From: Bacteriovoracaceae bacterium
Lineage (GTDB): Bacteria; Bdellovibrionota; Bacteriovoracia; Bacteriovoracales; Bacteriovoracaceae
NCBI GenBank assembly: GCA_947448095.1
Contig: CANFNN010000093.1
Span: forward strand, 1 to 9,470
Direction of reading: 5' to 3'
Length of the DNA: 9,470 nucleotides
Below are positions 1 to 6,695 of the stretch, piece by piece. The translations under genes and the position numbers were made by a program. The notes below the pieces were generated by a model that was not told the origin of the DNA, did no database searches, and saw only the letters and a program-made list of their open reading frames with translations. How positions within the stretch are numbered: the first letter of the stretch is position 1; each line of letters begins with the position of its first letter.

Positions 1-483
1 CTGATTCATGCAGGGACTCTGAAAGAGCTGATGGCCAAGGAGTGCTCATTTGTCTCCTTTCAGCTTTCAAAAGATATTATCCCTAAAGGAGAATTCCCTC
101 TCATTCATCAAATGATTGTCGATCAAAGTTTTTCACAAGGGAACTTACAATCCACTACTGATTCATATATAAATAAAGAAATTGATTTAATTTTCGATTC
201 AAAAGAATATGACGAATTATTAAATTTAAGACAATCTTTTGAAAAAAAAGAAGCTGCACCAAAGGGTAGTATTTCTTTAGCAAAAAACTACCAAAACATT
301 TTGACTGGCTTTACACTTCAGCTATCAAATTTAAATTTGCGGGTTATTAACCGGCTCAAAATTATTTCTAAGGAAGGAAAAGAAAAAAACTTGTCTGAAC
401 TTCTTTGGAGTTCATTTTTTGGTCTTTTATCAATTTTTCTCTTGTTGGCAGTTTTCCACTTTCTAAAAAAACGTCGGTCTTAA
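1..483 (+). CDS. C-terminal part of a tail-anchored membrane protein, function unknown (5' partial)
   Basis: The reading frame is open from the first base of the window, so the ATG at 31 is probably an internal methionine and the real start lies upstream. About 160 residues are visible. Most are polar and look like an extracytoplasmic domain rich in short helices. Near the C-terminus there is one hydrophobic segment (from LLWSSFFG to FHFL, about 20 residues) followed directly by KKRRS and the stop. By the positive-inside rule the short basic tail would be cytoplasmic and the bulk would face the periplasm. I do not recognise the family and see no catalytic motif. The stop lies 2 bp from the stop of the convergent gene, so there is no room for a separate terminator between them. 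The coding call is fairly secure; the function is unknown. Confidence 0.7.
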   Translation: MIHAGTLKELMAKECSFVSFQLSKDIIPKGEFPLIHQMIVDQSFSQGNLQSTTDSYINKEIDLIFDSKEYDELLNLRQSFEKKEAAPKGSISLAKNYQNILTGFTLQLSNLNLRVINRLKIISKEGKEKNLSELLWSSFFGLLSIFLLLAVFHFLKKRRS

Positions 484-485
484 TA

Positions 486-1346
486 TCAAATTGCGGCCTG
501 AGTGGACTCAAAATTAAATCCCTGTGCCTGTTCTGGTGCCTGCTCCAGTTGTCCCTGTTCTTGAGCGTAGATATCTTGAGCTTCAAAATTTTCTGCTGGA
601 GTGGCTTCTATTTGAGCATTTTCTTGCTCAGGCACAGAAGTAGTTTCAGTGCTGTTATTATCGGCGACAGTATTTGAGCTTTCAGCTTGTTGCTCAGGTT
701 GAGAATCGACTGCTGCATCGCCTGTAAATGTAAGACGAGTACCTTCGAGAGGCCCGTTAGTTAGTGTGACAATATAAGAATTTTGATTTTCCTGATACAT
801 CATCCCACTATAGAGCTCACCATTAAAATCATACTCAAAGACGTTTCCTGACATTTCCGAAAATGAAACAGAAACTCCTTCCCCATTGGGAAGAGACACA
901 CTTAAACTTTCAATCACACCCTGATTCGTTGATAAACTTCCACTAAACTGAGAATTATTTAATCCTTGCTGCCATTTTCTAGGATTTATCACTCCGGTAA
1001 GACTTAGGCTCAATTCCTCTTGAACTGCAGCTTGGGCAATTCCCTCTGGTTGCTGGGCAACTTCAGATGAGCCAACCTCTTGAAGTAATTTATCTGATAA
1101 CACTCCACGAGTTTTATAAATTGATGCCTGTTTAACTGAGAGTTTTTGCCAGGCCATGGTATTGGCCACTTCTCGCTTTGAAACGATTACGCCGTAAACT
1201 TCGTCCAGTCGTTTCGCAAATCTTATATCTGTCCCAGAAATTATTGATTCAGAATTAATCACAAAAGCATTATATGAGCCTGTTACGCAAAGAAATCCCA
1301 GCGCAAGCCCAACATAGAATTTTCTTGATTTAAGTCCATTGCTCAT
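486..1346 (-). CDS. Hypothetical exported or membrane-anchored protein with beta-rich domain and acidic Gln/Glu-rich tail
   Basis: I chose the ATG at 1346 (286 residues). The ATG 12 bp further upstream has no ribosome binding site, whereas GAGGTG stands just before this one. A hydrophobic stretch at about residues 9-29, preceded by KSRK, looks like a signal peptide or N-terminal anchor. Residues 30-100 are mostly helical and charged. Residues about 110-210 are rich in alternating beta pattern with Gly, Ser and Asn (LSLTGVINPRKW, SGSLSTNQGVIESLSVSLPN, NGPLEGTRLTFTGD) and look like a small beta-sandwich or barrel. The last 75 or so residues are low complexity, rich in Gln, Glu, Ala and Ser, with no Lys or Arg. 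It lies 134 bp downstream of the 787-residue gene on the same strand and could be co-transcribed with it. I do not recognise the family; a cell-envelope role is inferred from the export signal. Confidence 0.72.
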   Translation of the reverse strand: MSNGLKSRKFYVGLALGFLCVTGSYNAFVINSESIISGTDIRFAKRLDEVYGVIVSKREVANTMAWQKLSVKQASIYKTRGVLSDKLLQEVGSSEVAQQPEGIAQAAVQEELSLSLTGVINPRKWQQGLNNSQFSGSLSTNQGVIESLSVSLPNGEGVSVSFSEMSGNVFEYDFNGELYSGMMYQENQNSYIVTLTNGPLEGTRLTFTGDAAVDSQPEQQAESSNTVADNNSTETTSVPEQENAQIEATPAENFEAQDIYAQEQGQLEQAPEQAQGFNFESTQAAI

Positions 1347-1350
1347 ACAA

Positions 1351-1356
1351 CACCTC
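1351..1356 (-). promoter_or_regulatory. Ribosome binding site that decides the start at 1346
   Basis: On the minus strand GAGGTG precedes the ATG at 1346, with 6 nt between the GAGG core and the start codon. The alternative in-frame ATG at 1358 overlaps this motif and has only an A/T-rich leader upstream of it. The downstream start is therefore preferred. Confidence 0.6.
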
Positions 1357-1480
1357 ATGAATACATTTGTCTTTGATTAAGCAATCAGGATGCCAATCTT
1401 ATTCAGGTGAAGTGCTTGATTTTTTGAGGTGGAATGCAGGGAATTGAAGAATTTATAATGAGGTGACTAAAATTTAGACA

Positions 1481-3844
1481 CTATGGAATTGGTACCAAGG
1501 GCATGAATTTAAAACGAAAGGATTCAATTCTGCCCCAGGATTGTCCCTCGCTGGATGCACTCAATTGCATGGTGTAGTAATCTTCAGCTTGCAGGGCATC
1601 CCATAAGGCCCGATCAAGATGGTCCTGAGAATCGGGACCAAGGATCCATTCATTGGGCCCTTCATGAAAGCGGTTATTATTTGAATATATTAAATCCTTA
1701 ACGTTTTTAACTTTCTTCCATCCTGAGGTTCGCATGAGTTTAAAGTAAATAAACTTCATTCCCTTTGGGAGGTTAAACGAAACTTTAAGCTTGGAATTGG
1801 GTAACTGCTCGATTTTAAAGTCGTTGATCTTAGCGCCTAAGTCAGGGCGGTAGAGTCCCACCTTATTCTCAAAATCAACTGTTTCATCAGCAATCTGCAA
1901 CAGTTTTTCGGCATTAGTCTGAACTCTTCCTCTAAACTGGATTCTTCCAAAAGATCTATTAGTAGCAGAAATAAAATAATCTACATCTTCACCGTCTAAA
2001 CTCAACACTAGTGCTCTCATGGCGTGAATAGCCCGTGCCTGGTATCTAAAGAGTAATCTTAATTCCTGAAGTGCCTCGATCATTTCATCCGCAGATAAAT
2101 TTTCTTTGAATTTTTTCTGAAGCTTCATCCAATGATTATAAAACCTGGTCACTCGCCCGGTTTTTTGGATTCCCACTTTTACATAATCAAAACTTCTATT
2201 CGAGATATCCCAAGCGAGTACTGGATCTGTCATAAGAAATCTCATCACTTGTTTTTGGGAAAAATACTGACCAAAATAAAACGATGATCTTTGATAATGT
2301 GCAGAAATTAGTTTTGTAGAATTTTCTTTAGGAACCATGATTGGTAGCTCAGGCAGGATTTGGCGACTGCCTAAAACCGACTGAATGTCATGAATGTATT
2401 TGCGCATTTCTTTGCCAGAAGTGTTCACGTCTTCATAGAGTGCTTCGGAAACAAGCTGAAAACTATTGTCGTCTTTTTTCTCATATGCGGTTCGGTCAAA
2501 TAAAGTCGTAAATAGAAAATTTTGCTTTTCTCCTGAACCCCAGAAGGTGGTCCAGCCTTTAGCCATTTGTAGAGAACTCTTGAATATTTCTTTCGTTCCA
2601 TCTGGTCTTTGAATAGTTGCCCACAGATCTTTTTTCTCACGGCTTTTTCCAAAGTTATAAAGCCAATTTAATCCCAACTGATATGACAAACTCGTACGTT
2701 TTTCGAGGGCTTCACGAGTCAATAGATGAGTGACACAAGACTTAATTCTTGACACTTCATCGGCCCTTTTGAAATTACCACGCATGGCCTTTTCGAACGC
2801 CTCTTCTGCCAGGGGATCTTCAAGATCAAAACGGTAGCCAACATCGAATTGATTCTTAGTTTCTCGGTCGACAGTAAATTTAAATGGAATGACTGTTACG
2901 TCTTGATCGGAAATTTGGTACTCTAGTTTTTTTCCCTCAAATAGCAATATGCCGTCCATAACTCTAATGTCATTCGTACGAGCTCCACCAGTAAGTGCTT
3001 GCCCAAGAGATTTGACGTGGGTAACTTTCACTCTCACAAATCGATCACTTTCTTTTAACAAAGTAATGCGAAATTCACCTTTAACATATACCTGTAGACC
3101 AAGACCGAATGAAACATCTACTCCAGGAGTTATTTTGAGCGGCAGAAATCCACTTTCAACACCGACTGAAACGTAGCCACTCGTTGAGTATGAAATCAAA
3201 TCTCCACTTTTAATTTTATTCAATCCCTCTTTAGTCCAAGGAATCCGCCACATAGTAATAAGGGGGTTCCAGAACTGTGAGAGTCTTGGCTTCCAATTTG
3301 GATCAATTGCCCACCACTTTTGATCTTCTTCTTCTATGACACTCAATTCGGCAGAAACTTCTTTTTGAATTTCTTGAACTTTGGGAAGGTTTGGATATTT
3401 TTTAGAAAAGACTTGGCGAATGTGATTAAAAACGAGCTTTCCTCCCACTCCTAAATTGAAATTAATCGGAGTGACCAGCGATGGTGCCAGGGGGATCGAG
3501 TATGCAGTTCCACTTTTTCCAAGGTTTATAGAGAATTGATCATTTACAGTGTAGGTATTGAGAATGTCCTGGTTATCAAATACAGAACGTTTTACGCTGA
3601 ACTGAGTAGAGAAATTATTTCTGGAAGTACTCCATAAATTTAAATTATCAATTTGATCAAAAAGAACGTTCGTAAGCTGAGTTCCAGAAAGATCCACTTC
3701 ACGCGATAAATCAGTCCACAACTTATCAGGCCACATCTCAACGGTGACTTTGTCTTGGGGCGAATCAAGCGACTGGGACCACAAATTTGTAGACCCTACC
3801 GAGATTGCGATAAGTATGAATAAACCGAACCTATTTATTTTCAT
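1481..3844 (-). CDS. Large exported protein of unknown function, 787 residues
   Basis: The N-terminus is a signal peptide: KINR, then a hydrophobic core of about 14 residues (FGLFILIAISVG), then a polar region with likely cleavage near WSQS. This supports the ATG at 3844 although no good Shine-Dalgarno precedes it. The first half (about 75-340) is dominated by beta-type alternation, including a Gly-rich run SGYVSVGVESGFLPLKITPG and nearby FGLGLQVYVKG. A helical stretch follows at about 570-660 (KLQKKFKENLSADEMIEALQELRLLFRYQARAIHAM), and a beta-like C-terminal domain (KINDFKIEQLPNSKLKVSFNLPKG) closes the protein. There is a single cysteine near residue 370, so no internal disulphide is possible. 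I do not recognise the family or any enzyme motif. A periplasmic or outer-membrane-associated location is inferred. The neighbouring exported gene downstream hints at a shared envelope role, without proof. Confidence 0.85.
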   Translation of the reverse strand: MKINRFGLFILIAISVGSTNLWSQSLDSPQDKVTVEMWPDKLWTDLSREVDLSGTQLTNVLFDQIDNLNLWSTSRNNFSTQFSVKRSVFDNQDILNTYTVNDQFSINLGKSGTAYSIPLAPSLVTPINFNLGVGGKLVFNHIRQVFSKKYPNLPKVQEIQKEVSAELSVIEEEDQKWWAIDPNWKPRLSQFWNPLITMWRIPWTKEGLNKIKSGDLISYSTSGYVSVGVESGFLPLKITPGVDVSFGLGLQVYVKGEFRITLLKESDRFVRVKVTHVKSLGQALTGGARTNDIRVMDGILLFEGKKLEYQISDQDVTVIPFKFTVDRETKNQFDVGYRFDLEDPLAEEAFEKAMRGNFKRADEVSRIKSCVTHLLTREALEKRTSLSYQLGLNWLYNFGKSREKKDLWATIQRPDGTKEIFKSSLQMAKGWTTFWGSGEKQNFLFTTLFDRTAYEKKDDNSFQLVSEALYEDVNTSGKEMRKYIHDIQSVLGSRQILPELPIMVPKENSTKLISAHYQRSSFYFGQYFSQKQVMRFLMTDPVLAWDISNRSFDYVKVGIQKTGRVTRFYNHWMKLQKKFKENLSADEMIEALQELRLLFRYQARAIHAMRALVLSLDGEDVDYFISATNRSFGRIQFRGRVQTNAEKLLQIADETVDFENKVGLYRPDLGAKINDFKIEQLPNSKLKVSFNLPKGMKFIYFKLMRTSGWKKVKNVKDLIYSNNNRFHEGPNEWILGPDSQDHLDRALWDALQAEDYYTMQLSASSEGQSWGRIESFRFKFMPLVPIP

Positions 3845-3935
3845 TTCGGTAACTTATTAGCAAAGGTCGGGCCAGAAGCCTATCTCCAAGTAGCTGAATT
3901 CAATATTGAGTAGTGAGCAGGATCTAGTCAGTGTC

Positions 3936-3962
3936 AAAAAAAAAGGCTCCCTAAGGAGCCTT
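3936..3962 (-). terminator. Rho-independent terminator of the mrp-PATAN-RHH unit
   Basis: A perfect 8-bp stem, AAGGCTCC and GGAGCCTT, encloses a 4-nt loop. Read on the minus strand it continues into a run of nine T (seven beyond the stem). It starts 3 nt after the stop codon of the ribbon-helix-helix gene. On the plus strand the downstream side is TTATTTTATT, which could act weakly, but no plus-strand gene ends here. It also insulates the 787-residue gene from the operon upstream. Confidence 0.9.
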
Positions 3963-3965
3963 ATT

Positions 3966-4157
3966 TTATTCTGTCATAGGAACTAATTTTAAATAATCTG
4001 TGTGTGATGAGCGAAATCTCTTCATCGCAATGAGAACCAAGTCGTCTAATTTGATATTAGTGTTTTTGACCATTTTCTCAAAGTCTTCTGCGACTTCTTT
4101 TTCGATTTTTACTTTAATCTCTTTTAACTCACCTTGATTGTGCTTTTGAGATTTCAT
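3966..4157 (-). CDS. Small ribbon-helix-helix (CopG/Arc-like) DNA-binding protein
   Basis: The 63 residues fit the ribbon-helix-helix layout: a polar N-terminal arm, a short beta strand (EIKVKIEKE, residues about 12-20), helix 1 (VAEDFEKMVKNT) and helix 2 (KLDDLVLIAMKRFRSS). Family members dimerise, insert the paired strands into the major groove and usually repress their own or a neighbouring promoter. AGGGG stands 5 nt before the ATG. The gene is last in a leftward unit behind mrp and the PATAN gene and ends at a strong terminator. No toxin-like ORF is next to it, so an antitoxin role has no support here; autoregulation of the operon is a guess. The fold call rests on pattern alone and is moderate, because this family is short and diverse. 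Confidence 0.7.
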   Translation of the reverse strand: MKSQKHNQGELKEIKVKIEKEVAEDFEKMVKNTNIKLDDLVLIAMKRFRSSHTDYLKLVPMTE

Positions 4158-4167
4158 TGTGACCCCT

Positions 4168-4193
4168 GGATAAAATTTTTTGTTATTTTACCC
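4168..4193 (-). other. Intercistronic hairpin next to the ribosome binding site of the RHH gene
   Basis: In the 41-bp gap between the PATAN stop and the RHH start, the minus-strand RNA can form a 9-bp stem, GGGUAAAAU with AUUUUAUCC (one G-U pair), and an 8-nt A-rich loop. Its 3' arm abuts the AGGGG ribosome binding site at 4163-4167 directly. No T-run follows, so it is not a terminator. It could modulate translation or mRNA stability. The stem is A/U rich and may be only marginally stable. Confidence 0.4.
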
Positions 4194-4198
4194 GTTTT

Positions 4199-4768
4199 TC
4201 AGGGACTGTCATCTGACTTGTTTCGGCTGGCCAAAATCTTTAACGCACTTTTCTTACGCAAGCTGACAAGGGCCCAAGTTATTTCGTGGTCTAGTAAGGG
4301 GCAATGCTGATACACGTCAAAGGGTGAGTTCCACTCAGTCAGTGTTTCAAGAACAGCAAATTCCTGCGGAGTCACGGGTAGAGTGTCCTCAATAAACTCT
4401 GCATCTATAATAATCTTCACATTTTCGGGTGGTCTGAATTTCAGCGAGTCACGATATTGCTTTATAACATCGGCCATTTTATTTCTCATTACAGCATAAG
4501 GGTAATGAATTTGACGCTCCTTATCCTCAACCACTTCCGGCTCAACCACGTAATTAAACGATTGCAGTGAGAACTCTTGGATAATCAATTGATAGAAAGC
4601 CTTAAGACCTTTTAAATTTTGAAAAACAACCTGATAGATCTCTCCATCTTTAAATAAAATATGTCCTAAATACTGACGATTAAAAGTTGAAAGCACGTTC
4701 ACTTTTCCCGTGAAACGAACCGCAATTTGTTCTTCGATAGTGGCGAGAATTTTAAATTCTGTTTCCAT
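4199..4768 (-). CDS. PATAN/DUF4388-type domain protein with C-terminal winged-helix-like region
   Basis: The 189-residue soluble protein has no signal peptide or TM segment. Residues about 17-77 carry the PATAN/DUF4388 pattern: VRFTGKVNVLS, then LGHILFKDGEIYQVVF, then NLKGLKAFYQLI, then SFNYVVEP. This corresponds to the family's 'G-x-L ... G-x-I-x-F-x-x-G ... G-x-x-A ... F-x-F' signature. In known proteins this domain serves in prokaryotic signalling, often beside response-regulator parts. Residues about 131-180 (VTPQEFAVLETLTE, then ITWALVSLRKKSALKI) resemble the small helical or winged-helix module that often follows it. The start ATG overlaps the mrp stop as TAATG and lacks a clear Shine-Dalgarno, so translation is probably coupled to mrp. 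The function here is not known; the domain call is a family-pattern match, not a search result. Confidence 0.78.
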   Translation of the reverse strand: METEFKILATIEEQIAVRFTGKVNVLSTFNRQYLGHILFKDGEIYQVVFQNLKGLKAFYQLIIQEFSLQSFNYVVEPEVVEDKERQIHYPYAVMRNKMADVIKQYRDSLKFRPPENVKIIIDAEFIEDTLPVTPQEFAVLETLTEWNSPFDVYQHCPLLDHEITWALVSLRKKSALKILASRNKSDDSP

Positions 4769-5946
4769 TATTTATTGAGACCCAAAATTTTAGATAAAAA
4801 TCCATTTTTGGGTTGCTCAGTCGGTAATGGCCGAAAAAAATCATCCACCTTGTGGCCTATGTCCTGGAATGATTTCCAAACAGGACGACTCGTAAATTTA
4901 TCCTGAGTCATATAAGGCACTCCATTATCAGAGCCAGTTCGCAGTTCAATTTCTAATGGAATTTTTCCAAGAAAAGGGATCTCAAGTTTTTCAACTGCTT
5001 TCTCCACTCCTCCTTCACCAAAAATGAAATGCTCTGTTCCACATGAATGACAAATAAATGAACTCATATTTTCAACCATACCAATCAGAGGCAGATTGAG
5101 CTTTTTAAACATTTCCGCACCCTTTTTAGCATCTAAAAGTGCAATATCTTGGGGGGTCGAAATAATAATCGCTCCATCTACGTGAGCATTTTGAATCATA
5201 GATAATTGTATATCACCGGTACCAGGAGGCAGATCGATCAATAGATAATCGAGTCCAGTCCAATCAACGTCAAAAAGAAACTGGTTCAGTACTCCGCCCA
5301 GCATCGGCCCGCGCCAAATCACAGGATCTTCTTCATTAATAAAAAAACCGAAACTCATGAACTTAATGCCATAAGCTTCAACTGGAATAATTTTTTTCTC
5401 AGAATTAGATCTTGGTTTTTCTTCTCTTTTGCCAAAGATCATTGGGAGTGAAGGCCCATAAATATCAGCATCAATAACGCCAACTTTTTTGCCCTGCTTG
5501 GAAAGAGTTAAAGCAAGGTTGGCGGTAAAAGTGGATTTTCCAACTCCACCTTTGCCTGATCCAATGGCAATAATTTTATCCACACCCGGAACTGGCTTCT
5601 TTTTATCAATGGTTCCGTGACCGGCCTTAATTTGTGCCGGCTGCGAAGCCGCTGGAGCGGCCGGTGCCTCTGAGGACTGTTTGTCCAAGGCCTTAAATAC
5701 ATCTTGAGACTGAGTCGAGGTCGTTTTCACCATAATATTATCAATGCCGATTAAATCACTAAGTGACTTGGTGATTTCCGCTTCAATGACTCTTTTCTCT
5801 GCAGGAGTGATACCGTCCCGGTTATATTCTGCTACTAATTTTTCTCCATTCATCCCCACATGTTTCCAGCGTTTTTCAGCTTCAAAAGTGTTGCCTGTGG
5901 CCGGGTTCAAAATGGCATTTAATCGTTGCTTAATTTCTGTGATCAT
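4768..5946 (-). CDS. mrp: Mrp/NBP35-family Fe-S cluster carrier P-loop ATPase
   Basis: The 392-residue cytoplasmic protein has the classical Mrp (ApbC) architecture. An N-terminal MIP18/DUF59-like domain occupies about residues 1-76 (ILNPATGNTFEAEKRW to NIMVKT). An Ala/Pro/Gln linker follows at about 90-120, then the SIMIBI P-loop domain. Visible motifs are the deviant Walker A GKGGVGKS (131-138), DADIYGPSLP (159-168), the switch II/Walker B LLIDLPPGTGD (235-245), the NAHVDGAIIISTPQDIALLDA region, and the CxxC at Cys299 and Cys302 in ENMSSFICHSCG, which in this family bridges an Fe-S cluster between two subunits. Mrp proteins bind and transfer Fe-S clusters to apoproteins. AAGGA stands 6 nt upstream of the ATG. 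It heads a leftward unit with the PATAN gene (overlapping TAATG) and the RHH gene. All key residues are present. Confidence 0.96.
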   Translation of the reverse strand: MITEIKQRLNAILNPATGNTFEAEKRWKHVGMNGEKLVAEYNRDGITPAEKRVIEAEITKSLSDLIGIDNIMVKTTSTQSQDVFKALDKQSSEAPAAPAASQPAQIKAGHGTIDKKKPVPGVDKIIAIGSGKGGVGKSTFTANLALTLSKQGKKVGVIDADIYGPSLPMIFGKREEKPRSNSEKKIIPVEAYGIKFMSFGFFINEEDPVIWRGPMLGGVLNQFLFDVDWTGLDYLLIDLPPGTGDIQLSMIQNAHVDGAIIISTPQDIALLDAKKGAEMFKKLNLPLIGMVENMSSFICHSCGTEHFIFGEGGVEKAVEKLEIPFLGKIPLEIELRTGSDNGVPYMTQDKFTSRPVWKSFQDIGHKVDDFFRPLPTEQPKNGFLSKILGLNK

Positions 5947-6031
5947 AAATTATCCTTAAAAAGCTTGACTGCAATTGTTTAGTATTAAGTTTCTTGTCAT
6001 TTCTAACTGGTACAAATTCCAAGAACATTTT

Positions 6032-6625
6032 ATGATGTTTTATAAAACCTTGAATAGGATTAAAGCATTGGCTTTTTATAAACGATCCATCTTTTTAGTA
6101 AATCCCAGCTTTCAGTTAAGCTTTAGTCTAATCGTGTGCTCTATTATCTTCATTTCAAGCTTGGTCTATCCCATAATCCTGATGGACTTCTTAACCGAGC
6201 TAATGAATAGATTCCCTGAAATTGAATCAAATATGAAGCTCGCTCAAACGAACCTCATAGTTTTTTTAGCTGTTATTCAGCTAATTTTCATTTCAATGGT
6301 TTTTATTATGTTCATTTTTTTAACACACAAAATTGCAGGACCAATGCAAAAGTTAAAAAACCACCTTGAAAAGATTAGACAGGGTGGGCCAATAACTCCT
6401 CTTTTTTTCCGAGATGGTGATCATTTTCACGATGTAGCTGAGGAAGTTAGTTTATTTCTTGAAACGGTATCCTTTAATCAAGAGAGTGACTTTCAATATA
6501 TAGATGAAGTGGCAATCTACATTGAAAACCTGGTTCCTATTGTCCCGGATGATAAAAAACCCGTATTGAACGAGATTTCTCGTCGGTTAATGGATATCAA
6601 ATCTCGCTATAAAGAAAGCCTTTAA
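6032..6625 (+). CDS. Two-TM membrane protein with C-terminal HAMP domain and no output domain
   Basis: From the ATG at 6032 the protein is 197 residues. A short basic N-terminus with a KRSIFLVNPSFQLSF motif leads into TM1 (SLIVCSIIFISSLVYPIIL). A small periplasmic segment of about 24 residues follows, then TM2 (LIVFLAVIQLIFISMVFIMF). Next comes a HAMP-like region, HKIAGPMQKLKNHLEKIRQG, then the second helix region FFRDGDHFHDVAEEVSLFL. The 'HKIAGP...L..I..G...R.GD.F...A' pattern is typical of HAMP proteins in deltaproteobacterial-type genomes. HAMP domains pass signals from the membrane to kinase, cyclase or chemotaxis modules, and none is present here; the protein ends about 50 residues after HAMP in a helical tail. 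The start is uncertain. ATG 6032 has only AAGAA upstream, ATG 6035 follows at once, and an in-frame TTG at 6068 has AGGAT 7 nt upstream and would give 185 residues. It is divergent from mrp, with about 85 bp between. Confidence 0.82.
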   Translation: MMFYKTLNRIKALAFYKRSIFLVNPSFQLSFSLIVCSIIFISSLVYPIILMDFLTELMNRFPEIESNMKLAQTNLIVFLAVIQLIFISMVFIMFIFLTHKIAGPMQKLKNHLEKIRQGGPITPLFFRDGDHFHDVAEEVSLFLETVSFNQESDFQYIDEVAIYIENLVPIVPDDKKPVLNEISRRLMDIKSRYKESL

Positions 6626-6660
6626 TCAGTGTAAAAATTCTTAAGTTTGATATACTGATT
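6624..6660. repeat. Inverted repeat spanning the slt promoter
   Basis: AATCAGTGTA (6624-6633) and TATACTGATT (6654-6660 plus 6651-6653) are complementary in 9 of 10 positions, with the one exception a G-T pair, and are separated by 17 bp. The left arm overlaps the stop codon of the HAMP gene and the expected -35 position. The right arm contains the -10 hexamer of the slt promoter. It may be an operator or an mRNA 3' end hairpin for the HAMP gene. No T-run follows, which argues against a standard terminator. Confidence 0.45.
6646..6656 (+). promoter_or_regulatory. Extended -10 promoter of slt
   Basis: TGATATACT (6648-6656) is an extended -10 element: TG, one base, then TATACT with five of six matches to TATAAT. 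The expected -35 region (about 6628-6633) has no good TTGACA match, which is common for extended -10 promoters. Transcription would start near 6663 and give a leader of about 33 nt before the slt start at 6696. Confidence 0.5.
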
Positions 6661-6695
6661 TCTATTCTCCAAAACAGAGAACAAGACATGAGGCC

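Noticed and set aside
400..483. C-terminal TM segment plus KKRRS as a protein-sorting signal (LPxTG, PEP-CTERM, GlyGly-CTERM or MYXO-CTERM type)
   Set aside because: None of the required motifs (LPxTG, PEP, GG or the Cys box) precedes the hydrophobic segment; a simple tail anchor explains it.
484..540. A bidirectional terminator between the convergent genes at 483 and 486
   Set aside because: Only a 5-bp inverted repeat with a 2-nt centre (TGAGT/ACTCA near 498-509) is present, with no usable loop or T-run.
2425..3176. Several other open frames inside the 787-residue gene
   Set aside because: They overlap a long coding sequence with a signal peptide, have biased compositions and lack start signals.
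3966..4768. RHH protein plus the upstream gene as a toxin-antitoxin pair
   Set aside because: The upstream gene is a 189-residue PATAN-type protein coupled to mrp and has no toxin features.
5965..5993. TTGACT at 5965-5970 as a -35 box for the HAMP gene
   Set aside because: No acceptable -10 hexamer lies 16-18 bp downstream; the 85-bp divergent region must hold promoters, but I could not place them with confidence.
5975..6031. TTG at 5975 as the start of the HAMP protein
   Set aside because: No ribosome binding site precedes it, it adds 19 residues not expected for the family, and ATG or TTG codons further in are better placed.
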